From positions 1-57,474 of the forward strand of contig DXBY01000153.1 of the NCBI GenBank assembly GCA_019116305.1: a stretch of 57,474 bases of DNA, given 5' to 3'. Within the stretch, counting starts at the first letter, position 1. Each line of letters starts with the position of its first letter. Shown here one piece after another: positions 25,202 to 33,330 of this stretch. This DNA comes from Candidatus Ruania gallistercoris (GTDB lineage: Bacteria > Actinomycetota > Actinomycetes > Actinomycetales > Beutenbergiaceae). The position numbers were made by a program, and so were the translations under genes. The notes under the pieces are model-generated. The model searched no databases. It saw only the letters and a list, made by a program, of their open reading frames with translations, and had not been told where the DNA came from.

Positions 25202-26326
25202 ATGCCGTCGTTCGCCTTCGAGTCCGGTTATCTCGTTCCCGCCTCGATCGGCCAACCGAGCACGAGTCCGCTCACCCCGGAGGTCCGCAGAGCGCTGCGG
25301 GACTATCTGCTGGACGTGATCGAGGCGGACCTGTTCCCGATCGAGTGGAGCGGTGAGGACGATCCGGTCCTGACGGCGATGGACGTGGCCGGGCAGGTAG
25401 TCACCGCCGTGGTCACTGACAAGCTGGACGGCGACCGGCTGCTGTCTGCGCTCACCCGTGCCGGCGAAGCGACCGCGAGCCCGTGGCTGACCATCGCCGG
25501 GCGGTACCACAGCGGGGTGGGCGGTTTCCGTCGGGACTGGAACGCGTTCCGCGAGTCCCGCCCGGCCGGTGCCCAGCCCGGGCCACAGCTGTATGTGGTG
25601 GCCGGGGAGGTGACCCGCGAAGTACTCGAGGCCACCCGGGTGCTGCACGGGGTGCAGGTGTTCGCCGTGGATGCGCGTGAGAGCTCCACCGGGCAGCAGC
25701 TGCTCGACGTGACTCCGGTGCAGCCGGCCACGATCCGGGTGCTCGAGGGAGCTGTGGTGCACGAGATCGAACCGGCGATCACCGCGGCGAGCCCGGGTCC
25801 GGCGTTGTCGGCACCGACCCCGGTTGCTGCCGATGTGGCGCGCACGGCCGAGGAACCACCAGAGCCGGAGACCCCGGGCTCTGCTGACCCGGCTGAGCCG
25901 GTGCCGGAGGAATCGGAGCTGGCTGCCGGCGCGGGGGCGGTAGCCGTACCCGCTGACTCGGTGCCGGCTCGGGCTGCTCCGTTCCCGGAGCGCTCCCCGG
26001 CCACCGCGCCGGAACCGGAACCGGAGACCGACCCCGTGGACCCCCAGCTGCGCGCCGTAGCCCAGCTCGTCGGTGCGCCGATGCCGATCGAGCTCCGGCA
26101 TGCCGGTCAGGTGCAGCATGCCGTGCTCACCGCCGAGGGGGCGTTGCAGGTGGGTGAGGCGAGGGTAGCCACCATCGAACGAGCCACCGAGATCCTCGGC
26201 GGCGAGCCGAGTCATGCCTGGACGGCCTGGCACGTGGCCGGGTTCCCGATGGCGGACGCACGGGCCGAGGCGACCCGCGCCCCAGCACCGGTGCGCAGTG
26301 CGCGTCGGCGCCGCCGGGCTGGCTGA
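25202..26326 (+). CDS. hypothetical protein with possible RAMA/DUF4357-like C-terminal domain
   Basis: A 374-residue soluble protein. Residues about 1-185 form one domain (LTAMDVAGQVVTAVVTDKL, WLTIAGRYHSGVGGFRRDW, LYVVAGEVTREVLEATRVL). The strand-helix order recalls degenerate restriction-endonuclease folds, but no PD-(D/E)xK set is evident. Residues 186-278 are a Pro/Ala/Glu linker. Residues about 279-345 (PIELRHAGQVQHAVLTAEG, QVGEARVATIERATEILGG, AWTAWHVAG) show the L-x3-G, x-G, A-x5-G, W-x2-W spacing of RAMA/DUF4357 modules found with restriction-modification enzymes. The tail is Arg-rich. ATG 25202 follows GAGAGG by 9 bases. The domain assignment is by eye and uncertain; the gene itself is secure. 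Confidence 0.8.
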   Translation: MPSFAFESGYLVPASIGQPSTSPLTPEVRRALRDYLLDVIEADLFPIEWSGEDDPVLTAMDVAGQVVTAVVTDKLDGDRLLSALTRAGEATASPWLTIAGRYHSGVGGFRRDWNAFRESRPAGAQPGPQLYVVAGEVTREVLEATRVLHGVQVFAVDARESSTGQQLLDVTPVQPATIRVLEGAVVHEIEPAITAASPGPALSAPTPVAADVARTAEEPPEPETPGSADPAEPVPEESELAAGAGAVAVPADSVPARAAPFPERSPATAPEPEPETDPVDPQLRAVAQLVGAPMPIELRHAGQVQHAVLTAEGALQVGEARVATIERATEILGGEPSHAWTAWHVAGFPMADARAEATRAPAPVRSARRRRRAG

Positions 26327-26344
26327 TCGGGGCGGCGGTCTCGG

Positions 26345-26371
26345 CTGATCAGGGACCGGACCGCTGATCAG
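26345..26371. terminator. possible terminator from paired CTGATCAG palindromes
   Basis: The 8-base palindrome CTGATCAG occurs at 26345-26352 and 26364-26371, so the two copies can pair across an 11-base loop. They lie between convergent genes ending at 26326 and 26391. Confidence 0.35.
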
Positions 26372-26390
26372 GCCACCGGGTTGGTAGGCC

Positions 26391-27095
26391 TCAGAGCAGC
26401 GGGAGGTGCGGCGCCAGGTCGGGGAGACCGTCGCTGGGGTACTCCGGGCGGACCGCTTCCCGGCGGACGGCTTCGTCCCAGGAGATCCGGCCCGTGGCTA
26501 CCAGGATCCATGCCTCCTCGTCGGCCATGAGCAGGCGGTAGCCGGTGCGCTCGGTGACGATCTGCAGGAGTGCCTCAGCGACCAGGTGCCGGGCACCGCT
26601 GTCCACCGGGACGGGATCGCCCAGGGCGGGGGCGAGGTCGTACCCGTGTACGACCAGCTCGACCAGGCGGGTGAGGAGGAAGTCCCCGACGCTGATCGCG
26701 CCGTACCGGGTGTGGACCAGGGTGTGCGCATTGTTGGCGACCAGCACCTCGGCATGCTGCAGCGCCCGGTCCGCGATCGGTTCGACGGCGGTGAGGACAT
26801 CCTCGGCCTCGGCGGCCAGCGCCTGGGTCTTCGCCGCGATCGCCTCCGCCCGGGCGGCGTAGTGGGCGAGGTACTCCCCCACGCTGAGCACCGGCTCCGC
26901 TCCACCCGGCTCACACGGTTCGCACCGGTTGATCGGGTCGAGCGCGACGCCGAGATGCGCCACCACCTCCCGCACCGTCCAACCGGGCAGTGAGCTCTGC
27001 TCCGCCAGCACCGCGTCGGCGGTGTCCTCCAGCCGGGTGTGCAGCAGTTCCCACTGGTCGCGGAGCTCACCGACGATCTGCGCTGGAGTGGCCAT
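26391..27095 (-). CDS. maleylpyruvate isomerase family mycothiol-dependent enzyme
   Basis: A 234-residue DinB-like four-helix protein typical of mycothiol-using actinobacteria. Predicted metal ligands are His47 (VREVVAHLG), Glu146 and His150 (RLVELVVHGYDL), the usual H...ExxxH set of mycothiol-dependent maleylpyruvate isomerase. The C-terminal part (about 160-234) is the small SCP-like extension. ATG 27095 is chosen because PGWTVREVVAHLG then falls at the normal distance from the start. The frame stays open far upstream but runs antisense to the next gene. The substrate is unknown; most family members are uncharacterised thiol transferases or isomerases. It is divergent from the Gfo/Idh/MocA gene at 27177. 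Confidence 0.85.
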   Translation of the reverse strand: MATPAQIVGELRDQWELLHTRLEDTADAVLAEQSSLPGWTVREVVAHLGVALDPINRCEPCEPGGAEPVLSVGEYLAHYAARAEAIAAKTQALAAEAEDVLTAVEPIADRALQHAEVLVANNAHTLVHTRYGAISVGDFLLTRLVELVVHGYDLAPALGDPVPVDSGARHLVAEALLQIVTERTGYRLLMADEEAWILVATGRISWDEAVRREAVRPEYPSDGLPDLAPHLPLL

Positions 27096-27176
27096 CTGTC
27101 CATCATGGCGCACCGGCCCGCGCTGTGGGGGAGGGACGCGATAGCCTCCAGGGACGATAACGAGAGGCGGGACGTG

Positions 27177-28172
27177 GTGACACTGCGCTGGGGACTGATC
27201 GGACCGGGACGGATCGCGGAGAAAGTGGCTGCGGACTTCCCGCACGTGACCAACGGGCAGCTGACGGCGGTGGCCTCCCGCAGCCGGGAACGGGCGGAGG
27301 CGTTCGCCGACCAGCACGCGGCTCTGGCGGGCCACCCGGTCCGTGCCGTGGAGGGGTACGACGCGCTGCTCGCCGACCCGGAGATCGACGCGGTCTACAT
27401 CGCCACGCCGCACAGCGACCACGCCCGCCAGGCGATCGCCGCGATCCAGGCCGGCAAGGCGGTGTTGCTGGAGAAGTCGTTCACCGCCACGCTCGATGGC
27501 GCCCGGCGGGTCACCGAGGCAGCGCAAGCCCACGATGTGTTCGTGATGGAGGCGATGTGGACCCGGTTCCAGCCGGCGATCCAGCGCGCCAAGGAGTTGG
27601 TCGCCGACGGCGCGATCGGGCAGGTCCGGGCAGTGGCGGCCGATCTGGGGGTGCGCCGTGAGCTCGACCCGGAGGACCGGATGTTTGCCCTCGAGCTGGG
27701 CGGCGGCGCCCTGCTGGACCTGGGCGTGTACGTGGCCTCCTTCGCCCAGCACATCCTCGGGACCCCGGACCGGGTGCACGCCACCGGCTCGCTGGTGCCG
27801 GAGACCGGTGTGGATGCCGAGGCCGGGATCCTGCTCGGCTACCACGATGGGCGCAGTGCCACCCTGCAGGTCTCCTTCCACCTCCCGCTGCCGGGTAACG
27901 CCCGGATCTACGGCACCGACGGCTGGATCGACGTCCCGCCCCGGTTCCACCACCCGGACCGGATCGTGCTGCACCGCGCGGGCCAGGATCCGGTGACCGA
28001 GGAGCTTCCGCCACCCGGTGCGGGCTACGCCCTGGAGTTCATCGAGGTGGGCGAGTGCCTGCAGGCCGGGCGGCGGGAGAGCGCCACCATGCCGCTGTCG
28101 GACAGCCTCGCGGTGCAGGCGGTGCTGCAGCAGGCTGCCGACCAGCTCGGCGTCGCGCTGTACGACCGCTGA
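27177..28172 (+). CDS. Gfo/Idh/MocA family oxidoreductase, third copy
   Basis: NAD(P)-dependent dehydrogenase of 331 residues. The Rossmann motif is GLIGPGRIAEKVAADF (6-21). The signature is EKSF at 99-102, so the usual proline of EKP is replaced by serine, as in the dimeric dihydrodiol dehydrogenase branch. GGGALLDLGVYVASFAQHILG is the conserved substrate-site segment. Of two adjacent GTG codons, 27177 is preferred over 27174 because AGAGG lies 9 bases upstream. It stands alone and shows no LacI-type operator, so it is not obviously part of the sugar regulon. Confidence 0.88.
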   Translation: MTLRWGLIGPGRIAEKVAADFPHVTNGQLTAVASRSRERAEAFADQHAALAGHPVRAVEGYDALLADPEIDAVYIATPHSDHARQAIAAIQAGKAVLLEKSFTATLDGARRVTEAAQAHDVFVMEAMWTRFQPAIQRAKELVADGAIGQVRAVAADLGVRRELDPEDRMFALELGGGALLDLGVYVASFAQHILGTPDRVHATGSLVPETGVDAEAGILLGYHDGRSATLQVSFHLPLPGNARIYGTDGWIDVPPRFHHPDRIVLHRAGQDPVTEELPPPGAGYALEFIEVGECLQAGRRESATMPLSDSLAVQAVLQQAADQLGVALYDR

Positions 28173-28279
28173 GCAGGCTCCGTCCGCCTACCGGGGCTGA
28201 ATCCATTCACTCGTCACTCCCCGCGCCGACTCGTGCTCGCGGGTAACGATTCCGCAGCAGGGGTAACGAGGGCGCGGCA

Positions 28280-28329
28280 GGGTGAGGGAGGCGGGGTGAG
28301 GGAGGCAGGGTGCGCAGGGCAGGGTGCGC
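28280..28329 (+). repeat. short purine-rich direct repeats
   Basis: GGGTGAGGGAGGC occurs at 28280-28292 and 28294-28306, followed by CAGGGTGCGC at 28306-28315 and 28320-28329. They lie in the 172-base convergent gap between the genes ending at 28172 and 28345. Simple slippage-type duplication; no function seen. Confidence 0.6.
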
Positions 28330-28344
28330 GGGCAAACGTGGCGC

Positions 28345-29562
28345 TCAGCTGCGGTCGGCGGCCAGGAACTCGGTGAGGATCGCTCCCACCTGATCGTTCT
28401 CGATCAGGAACCCATCGTGACCGTGATCGCTCCGGAGCTCTCGATAGACACCGCCAGGGACGCCGTCGGCAATCCGGCGCGACTGCGACGGCGGGAACAA
28501 CCGGTCGGAATCCACGGCCAGCGCCAGGGTCCGGGCGCGGATCGAGGCCAACGCCTCCTCCACCCCGCCGCGGTCGCGGCCCAGGTCGTGGGTGAGCATC
28601 GACTCGGTGAGCGCCACGTAGGAGTTCGCATCGAATCGGCGGGACAGCTTGTCCGCGTGGTGGTCCAGGTAGGACTGCACCGCGAACCGGCCACCGCCAC
28701 CGAGCGGGTTCTCCCCGCCCTGCGGGATCCGGCCGAACCGTTCGTCCAGCTCGTGTGCACTGCGGTAGGTGGTGTGCGCGATCTGGCGGGCGATGCCCAG
28801 GCCCACGTGCGGTCCGTCCCCGTCGGCGGCGTCGTAGTAGTCGCCACCGCGGAACTTCGGGTCGGCCCGGATCGCTCCGAGCTGGGCGTGCGCCCACGCG
28901 ATCTGGTCGGCGGAGGTCTGCGCGGCGGTGGCGATCGCAGCGATCGCGGCCACGCGCTCCGGGGCGGAGACTGCCCACTCCAGCACCCGGTGCCCACCCA
29001 TCGAGGCCCCGATCACCAGCTGCCAGGTGCCTACGCCCAGGTGGTCGGCCAGCTCGAGCTCGGCGGCCACCTGGTCGCGCACGGTCACGTACGGGAACCT
29101 GCTGCCCCACGGGGTGCCGTTCGGCGCGGGGGAGGAGGGTCCGGTGCTGCCCTGACAGCCGCCGAGCACGTTCGGGGCCACCACGAAGTACTTCTCGGTG
29201 TCCAGCGGTAGGCCGGGGCCCACCAGGCTGGCCCACCAGCCGGCGGACGCGTGCCCGTCCTCGGCGTCCCCCACCACGTGGCTGTCCCCGGTGAGGGCGT
29301 GCAGGATCAGGATCGCGTTGTCCCCCGTGGGGCTCAGCTCACCCCAGGTCTCGTAGGCGAGGGTCACATTCGGCAGCTGGCCACCGGCCTCCAGGGGGAG
29401 CGGACCGAGTTCGACGAACTGCCGGTTGCCGACCGGGTGATCCTCGCGCCAGGCGCCGCTCGCGGGGACCGGGGTGGTGGGGATGTGCCGGCGCCGGGCA
29501 GGCCGGGTCGGCCGGACGACGCGTCCGGCCGACCTGAACTGGCGACTTGTCACGGGGTACAC
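28345..29562 (-). CDS. metX: homoserine O-acetyltransferase
   Basis: Cytoplasmic alpha/beta-hydrolase-fold enzyme of 405 residues that acetylates L-homoserine with acetyl-CoA, the first committed step of methionine synthesis by direct sulfhydrylation. Seen are ILHALTGDSHVVG (86-98), the nucleophile elbow VIGASMGGHR with Ser187, the acid in AVDSDRLFPP, and the catalytic His in SDHGHDGFLIE near the end. GTG 29562 has AAGGA 9 bases upstream; the first 40 residues are an Arg/Pro-rich extension. It lies 17 bases downstream of metY on the same strand, so the pair forms an operon making homocysteine. MetX versus succinyltransferase activity is judged by overall likeness and by the MetY partner. Confidence 0.92.
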   Translation of the reverse strand: MYPVTSRQFRSAGRVVRPTRPARRRHIPTTPVPASGAWREDHPVGNRQFVELGPLPLEAGGQLPNVTLAYETWGELSPTGDNAILILHALTGDSHVVGDAEDGHASAGWWASLVGPGLPLDTEKYFVVAPNVLGGCQGSTGPSSPAPNGTPWGSRFPYVTVRDQVAAELELADHLGVGTWQLVIGASMGGHRVLEWAVSAPERVAAIAAIATAAQTSADQIAWAHAQLGAIRADPKFRGGDYYDAADGDGPHVGLGIARQIAHTTYRSAHELDERFGRIPQGGENPLGGGGRFAVQSYLDHHADKLSRRFDANSYVALTESMLTHDLGRDRGGVEEALASIRARTLALAVDSDRLFPPSQSRRIADGVPGGVYRELRSDHGHDGFLIENDQVGAILTEFLAADRS

Positions 29563-29579
29563 GATAGGTGGTCCTTGCC

Positions 29580-30929
29580 TCAGGCGCTGACTGTCGTCTC
29601 CGCCGAGCCCTGCGTGGCGGCGTTCGCAGCAGCGAAACCCTTCTCCAGGTCGGCGATGATGTCGTCGATGTGCTCCAGTCCCACCGAGAGCCGCACCAGG
29701 CCCGGGGTGACGGCGCTCGCAGCCTGCTCCTCGGGGCTGAGCTGGGAGTGCGTGGTCGAGGCGGGGTGGATCACCAGGGAGCGGACGTCACCGATGTTGG
29801 CCACCAGGGAGTGCAGTTCCAGACTGTCGACAAACGCCTTCCCGGCCGCCAGGCCCCCGGCGATCTCGAACGCCAGCACGGCACCGGGCCCGGCCGGGGC
29901 GTACTTCTGCGCCAGCTGGTAGTAGGGGCTGGACGGCAGGCCGGCGTAGTTCACGGTGACGACGTCGGAGCGAGCCTCGAGCCATTCGGCCACCTTCTTC
30001 GCGTTCTCCACGTGCCGCTCCATCCGCAGGGAGAGTGTCTCCAGGCCCTGCAGCAGCAGGAAGGAGTTGAACGGCGAGGCCGCCGGGCCGAGGTCGCGCA
30101 GCAGCTGCACCCGAGCCTTGAGGATGAAGGACAGGTTCACCCCGAACGCGCCGCCCTCGCCCAAGTCCCGGGCGTAGACCAGGCCGTGGTAGCTGGGGTC
30201 GGGCTGGTTGTAGTTCGGGAACTTCTCCGGGTAGTCGGCGTAGTTGAACGAACCCGCGTCCACGATCGCGCCGCCGATGGAGGTGCCGTGCCCGCCCAGG
30301 TACTTGGTGGTGGAGTGGACCACCACGTCTGCCCCGTGCTCCAGGGGGCGCACCAGATAGGGCGTGGCCACGGTGTTGTCCACGATCAGCGGCACACCGA
30401 TCTCGTGGGCGACGGCGGAGATCGCCTGGATGTCGAGGACGTCACCCTTGGGGTTGGGGATGGTCTCGCCGAAGAACAACTTGGTGTTTTCCTGCGCGGC
30501 CGCGCGCCAGGACTCCGGGTCGTCGGGGTTCTCCACGAAGGTGACCGACAGGCCGAGCTTGGGCAGGGTGTAGTGCAGCAGGTTGTAGGTGCCGCCGTAC
30601 AGGGACGGGCTGGCGACCACATGGTCTCCGGCCTCGGCGACGTTCAGGATCGCAAGCGTCTCGGCGGCCTGACCGGAGGCGACCACCAGGGCGCCCACGC
30701 CGCCTTCGAGTGAGGCGAGCCGGTCCTCGACGACGCCGTTGGTGGGGTTGTTCAGCCGGGTGTAGATCGGGCCCAGCTCGGCGAGGGCGAACCGCTTGCC
30801 CGCCTCGTCGGTGTCCTTGAACACGTAGGAGGTGGTCTGGTGGATCGGCACGGCGCGTGAGCCGGTGTCGGCGTCCGGGGCCTGGCCGGCGTGGATCTGT
30901 CGGGTATCGAAGTGCCAGTTCTCGCTCAT
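29580..30929 (-). CDS. metY: O-acetylhomoserine aminocarboxypropyltransferase (sulfhydrylase)
   Basis: PLP enzyme of 449 residues of the Cys/Met metabolism family, making homocysteine from O-acetylhomoserine and sulfide. The cofactor lysine is Lys209 in HSTTKYLGGHGT, with Asp184 in LIVDNTVATPYL and the phosphate-binding ASGQAAET at 84-91. The length (about 430-450) and the GHGTSIGG segment fit MetY rather than MetB/MetC. ATG 30929 is used, behind AGAGAG; the in-frame extension to 31013 lies in the leader and is rejected. It is first in the metY-metX operon and is preceded by about 170 bases with two strong hairpins, which suggests regulation in the mRNA leader. Confidence 0.92.
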   Translation of the reverse strand: MSENWHFDTRQIHAGQAPDADTGSRAVPIHQTTSYVFKDTDEAGKRFALAELGPIYTRLNNPTNGVVEDRLASLEGGVGALVVASGQAAETLAILNVAEAGDHVVASPSLYGGTYNLLHYTLPKLGLSVTFVENPDDPESWRAAAQENTKLFFGETIPNPKGDVLDIQAISAVAHEIGVPLIVDNTVATPYLVRPLEHGADVVVHSTTKYLGGHGTSIGGAIVDAGSFNYADYPEKFPNYNQPDPSYHGLVYARDLGEGGAFGVNLSFILKARVQLLRDLGPAASPFNSFLLLQGLETLSLRMERHVENAKKVAEWLEARSDVVTVNYAGLPSSPYYQLAQKYAPAGPGAVLAFEIAGGLAAGKAFVDSLELHSLVANIGDVRSLVIHPASTTHSQLSPEEQAASAVTPGLVRLSVGLEHIDDIIADLEKGFAAANAATQGSAETTVSA

Positions 30930-30983
30930 CACGGTCTCTCTTCTAGGTGTAGACCCGGGATAGCTGGCTCGACATGCGCCGAA

Positions 30984-31115
30984 CCGACCATCCCGGTGGG
31001 GTGGTCGGTGCACGTCGGCCCGTCGGCGCGGGTTCCCGAAGGGGCCTCACCGCGCGGAGGGCATGCCGAACGTGCGCATCAGCGACACATTCGGCAGAAC
31101 ATGTGGCTCACAGTA
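30984..31115 (-). promoter_or_regulatory. structured leader of metY-metX
   Basis: This covers most of the 375-base gap before metY. On the minus strand a possible -10 TACTGT (31115-31110) is followed by a hairpin made of 31090-31096 and 31064-31070 (TGCCGAA/TTCGGCA). A second, 11-bp hairpin is formed by 31008-30998 with 30994-30984, loop of 3, ending 55 bases before the metY ATG. A long folded leader on a methionine operon suggests a riboswitch or attenuator. No known SAM-riboswitch core could be confirmed by eye. Confidence 0.35.
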
Positions 31116-31269
31116 CGTGCATGATCAGGTTCCGGATAGCCTGTCTCGCACTGTGGACAAGGGTGGGTGCTCAACTGTCCTGCCGCTGAGCCGTCTGTTC
31201 TGCAGGGTGTGTGAGCCCAGCACCCTGCACAGCTGACGGTTAGGGGTGGCGGTGAGCGCGTTCGCCCTC

Positions 31270-31289
31270 TTGACAAATAATTTTGTCAA
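31270..31289 (+). promoter_or_regulatory. perfect inverted-repeat operator before arsR-like gene
   Basis: TTGACAAA-TAAT-TTTGTCAA is an 8-bp perfect inverted repeat and the most AT-rich stretch for kilobases. TTGACA inside it could be a -35. It ends 15 bases before the regulator's ATG and is the obvious autoregulatory site. Confidence 0.7.
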
Positions 31290-31304
31290 AGGTTTCATGG
31301 CCGC

Positions 31305-31925
31305 ATGCAAGACATGCAGATCGTGACCGACCCACAGGCCGCTGCGCTGTTGCTGGACCCCGTGCGGCGTCAGTTGCTCGCCGCGGCCCGGGAACCGGCG
31401 TCGGCGGCACAGCTCGCGCAGTGCGTGGGCCTGAGTCGGCAGAAGGTGAACTACCACGTGCGAGCGCTGGAGCAGCGTGGGCTGCTGGAGCAGGTCGAGG
31501 AGCGCCGGTGGGGTGGGATCACCGAACGTCTGCTGACGGCAACGGCGGTCTCCTACGTGGTCTCGCCGGACGCCCTCGGCGAGGTCACCGCCGATCCGCG
31601 GAAGGTGACGGACCGGCTCTCGGCCCAGTACCTCGTCGCACTGGCGGCGCGCGCAGTGCGCGAGGTCGGCGAGTTGCTGCGTCGTGCCGCAGCGGAGGGC
31701 AAGCAGGTGGCCACGCTGTCGCTGGACTCGGTGGTCCGCTTCCGGTCTGCCGAGGAACGAGCACAGTTCGCCGAGGAGCTCGGCGCGGCCGTGCGCTCGC
31801 TGGTCGCCCGCTACCACGCACCCGAGGATCCTGCCGGCCGCGAGCACCGATTCGTGATCGCGGTCCATCCGGTCCCACCCACCACCGTGTCCGAGACACC
31901 GGACGAACAGGAGGAGCAGAGATGA
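31305..31925 (+). CDS. ArsR-type winged-helix transcriptional regulator
   Basis: Regulator of 206 residues. An ArsR-like winged helix covers about 8-75: LLDPVRRQLLAAAREP, then recognition helix SRQKVNYHVRALEQRGLL and wing VEERRWGGITERLL. No metal-binding Cys pair is seen in the DNA-binding domain. Residues 80-206 form an extra helical domain ending VIAVHPVPPTT, longer than classic ArsR (about 100), so a small-molecule sensor is more likely than a metal sensor. ATG 31305 lies just after the 31270-31289 palindrome. Its TGA overlaps the next ATG (ATGA). Regulators of this form often sit with an SRPBCC/AHSA1 protein, as here. Confidence 0.88.
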   Translation: MQDMQIVTDPQAAALLLDPVRRQLLAAAREPASAAQLAQCVGLSRQKVNYHVRALEQRGLLEQVEERRWGGITERLLTATAVSYVVSPDALGEVTADPRKVTDRLSAQYLVALAARAVREVGELLRRAAAEGKQVATLSLDSVVRFRSAEERAQFAEELGAAVRSLVARYHAPEDPAGREHRFVIAVHPVPPTTVSETPDEQEEQR

Positions 31926-32377
31926 ATGAGGACCCGGATATGAAGCCCCGCATCATCGATCTGGAGATCGAGGTGCCGGGAACTCCGGAGCAGGTCTGGG
32001 ACGCGATCGCCACCGGTCCGGGCGTCTCTGCCTGGATGCACCCGACGCAGATCGAGGAGCGCGTCGGCGGGCGGTACGCCTTCGACATGCGGCTCGGTGC
32101 CGGGCGCAATGAGAGTGGTCACGTCACCGACTATGACCGTCCGCATCGATTCGCCACCGCCGGTGTGCGCTGGGAACCGCAGGGCGAGGCGCCCGCGGCA
32201 ACGCTCGCCACCGAGTGGTTGATCGAGAACCGCGTCGGCGACATCTGCACAGTGCGGATGGTGATGAGCGGCTTCGGCACCGGCGACGTCTGGGACGAGG
32301 AGATCGACGGTATGGCCGCAGGGATGCGCCAGGCGCTGGAGGCGCTGCGCAGCTACCTGCAGGGGGTTGTGGGTTGA
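31922..32377 (+). CDS. SRPBCC (AHSA1-like) domain protein
   Basis: Small cytoplasmic protein of 151 residues with the START/Bet v1-type helix-grip fold: IIDLEIEVPGTPEQVWDAIATGPGVSAWM at the N-terminus, then GGRYAFDMRLG and a long C-terminal helix (GMAAGMRQALEALRSYL). Such proteins bind hydrophobic ligands or act as Hsp90-activator homologues. Pairing with an ArsR-type regulator is a recurrent actinobacterial arrangement. It overlaps the regulator gene by 4 bases and must be co-transcribed with it. The ligand is unknown. Confidence 0.87.
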   Translation: MNEDPDMKPRIIDLEIEVPGTPEQVWDAIATGPGVSAWMHPTQIEERVGGRYAFDMRLGAGRNESGHVTDYDRPHRFATAGVRWEPQGEAPAATLATEWLIENRVGDICTVRMVMSGFGTGDVWDEEIDGMAAGMRQALEALRSYLQGVVG

Positions 32378-32466
32378 CCACGGCGTACCGGGCGACCGGC
32401 AGGGACGGCGCTCAGCGCGGACAGGACAAGGACGGGCAGTACAAGCACGCGAGGGGATGAAATCAG

Positions 32467-33270
32467 ATGTTGCTCGAGAACAAGGTGGCAGTGGTGTACG
32501 GGGCCGGTGGGGCCGTCGGTAGTGCCGTCGCACGGACATTTGTCCGCGAGGGGGCTGAGGTTTTCCTCGCGGGTCGGACGAGAGCGAAGCTGGAGCACAC
32601 TGCCGAGGCGGTCGAAGCAGCGGGGCGACGTGCCCGGGTGGCGACCGTCGACGCGCTGGATGAAGACGATGTCGACAACCACCTGGAGTCTGTGCTGGAA
32701 GCGGCGGGCCGGGTCGACATCAGTGTCAATGCCGTCGGCTTCGACAATGGTGAGCAGGGCGTCGCGCTCACCAGCCTGACCGCCGACGCCTACTCTCAGC
32801 CGATCGCTGAGTACACGCGGACCCACTTCGTCACCGCGAAGGCGGCGGCCGGGCACATGACGGCACGAGGGCACGGGGTGATCCTGACCGTGTCCAACCC
32901 GATGGCCCAGGCTCCGGCGGCCCTGTCCGGCTGCTTCGGCCAGTACGGAGCCGCCGTCGAGAATCTCACCACCCAGCTCGCCGCCGAGCTCGGCCGGGAC
33001 GGTGTGCGCGCACTCTGCCTGCGCCCGAACGGCATGCCCGACTCCGCGCGGGACCATGACGGTGCACCGGGGCGGATGTGGCGTCGGGCGGCGCAGCGGT
33101 TCGGCATCGGCATCGACGAGCTGCTCGAGACGATCGGGGGCGGCACGCTGAGCGGCGAGCCGGTCACCACTGAGGATGTCGCTGAGACCGCGGCATTCGT
33201 GGCATCGGACCGAGCCAAGGGGCTGACGGGCACGGTTATCAATGTCACTGGAGGTGCAGTGGCGGACTGA
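32467..33270 (+). CDS. short-chain dehydrogenase/reductase-like protein lacking the catalytic lysine
   Basis: SDR-fold protein of 267 residues. Cofactor motif YGAGGAVGSAVA (11-22) and AGRTRAKLEHT (35-45) fit an NADP-type Rossmann fold, and NAVGF stands for the usual NAG. The active-site helix reads GQYGAAVENL: Tyr160 is kept, but position 164 is Val where the YxxxK lysine should be, and the serine position is changed (SNPMA). The C-terminal end, TGTVINVTGGAVAD, is normal for the family. GAGGGG lies 10 bases before ATG 32467. It follows the ArsR-SRPBCC pair by 89 bases and may be part of that operon. Activity is doubtful or altered. Confidence 0.86.
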   Translation: MLLENKVAVVYGAGGAVGSAVARTFVREGAEVFLAGRTRAKLEHTAEAVEAAGRRARVATVDALDEDDVDNHLESVLEAAGRVDISVNAVGFDNGEQGVALTSLTADAYSQPIAEYTRTHFVTAKAAAGHMTARGHGVILTVSNPMAQAPAALSGCFGQYGAAVENLTTQLAAELGRDGVRALCLRPNGMPDSARDHDGAPGRMWRRAAQRFGIGIDELLETIGGGTLSGEPVTTEDVAETAAFVASDRAKGLTGTVINVTGGAVAD

Positions 33271-33330
33271 CGACGGTCTGCTGCCGCGACCAACACCTTG
33301 CACCATTGCCGGCTCGCTGCGGGCCGGTAT

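Noticed and set aside
30930-31120. SAM-IV-type riboswitch before metY.
   Set aside because: A segment vaguely resembles CGGCAACCCTCC-GCGG, but the closing P1 stem and the core order could not be assembled. Kept only as an unspecified leader.
31297-31305. ATG at 31297 as the ArsR-type start.
   Set aside because: It is in a different frame from the regulator. ATG 31305 gives the winged-helix protein.
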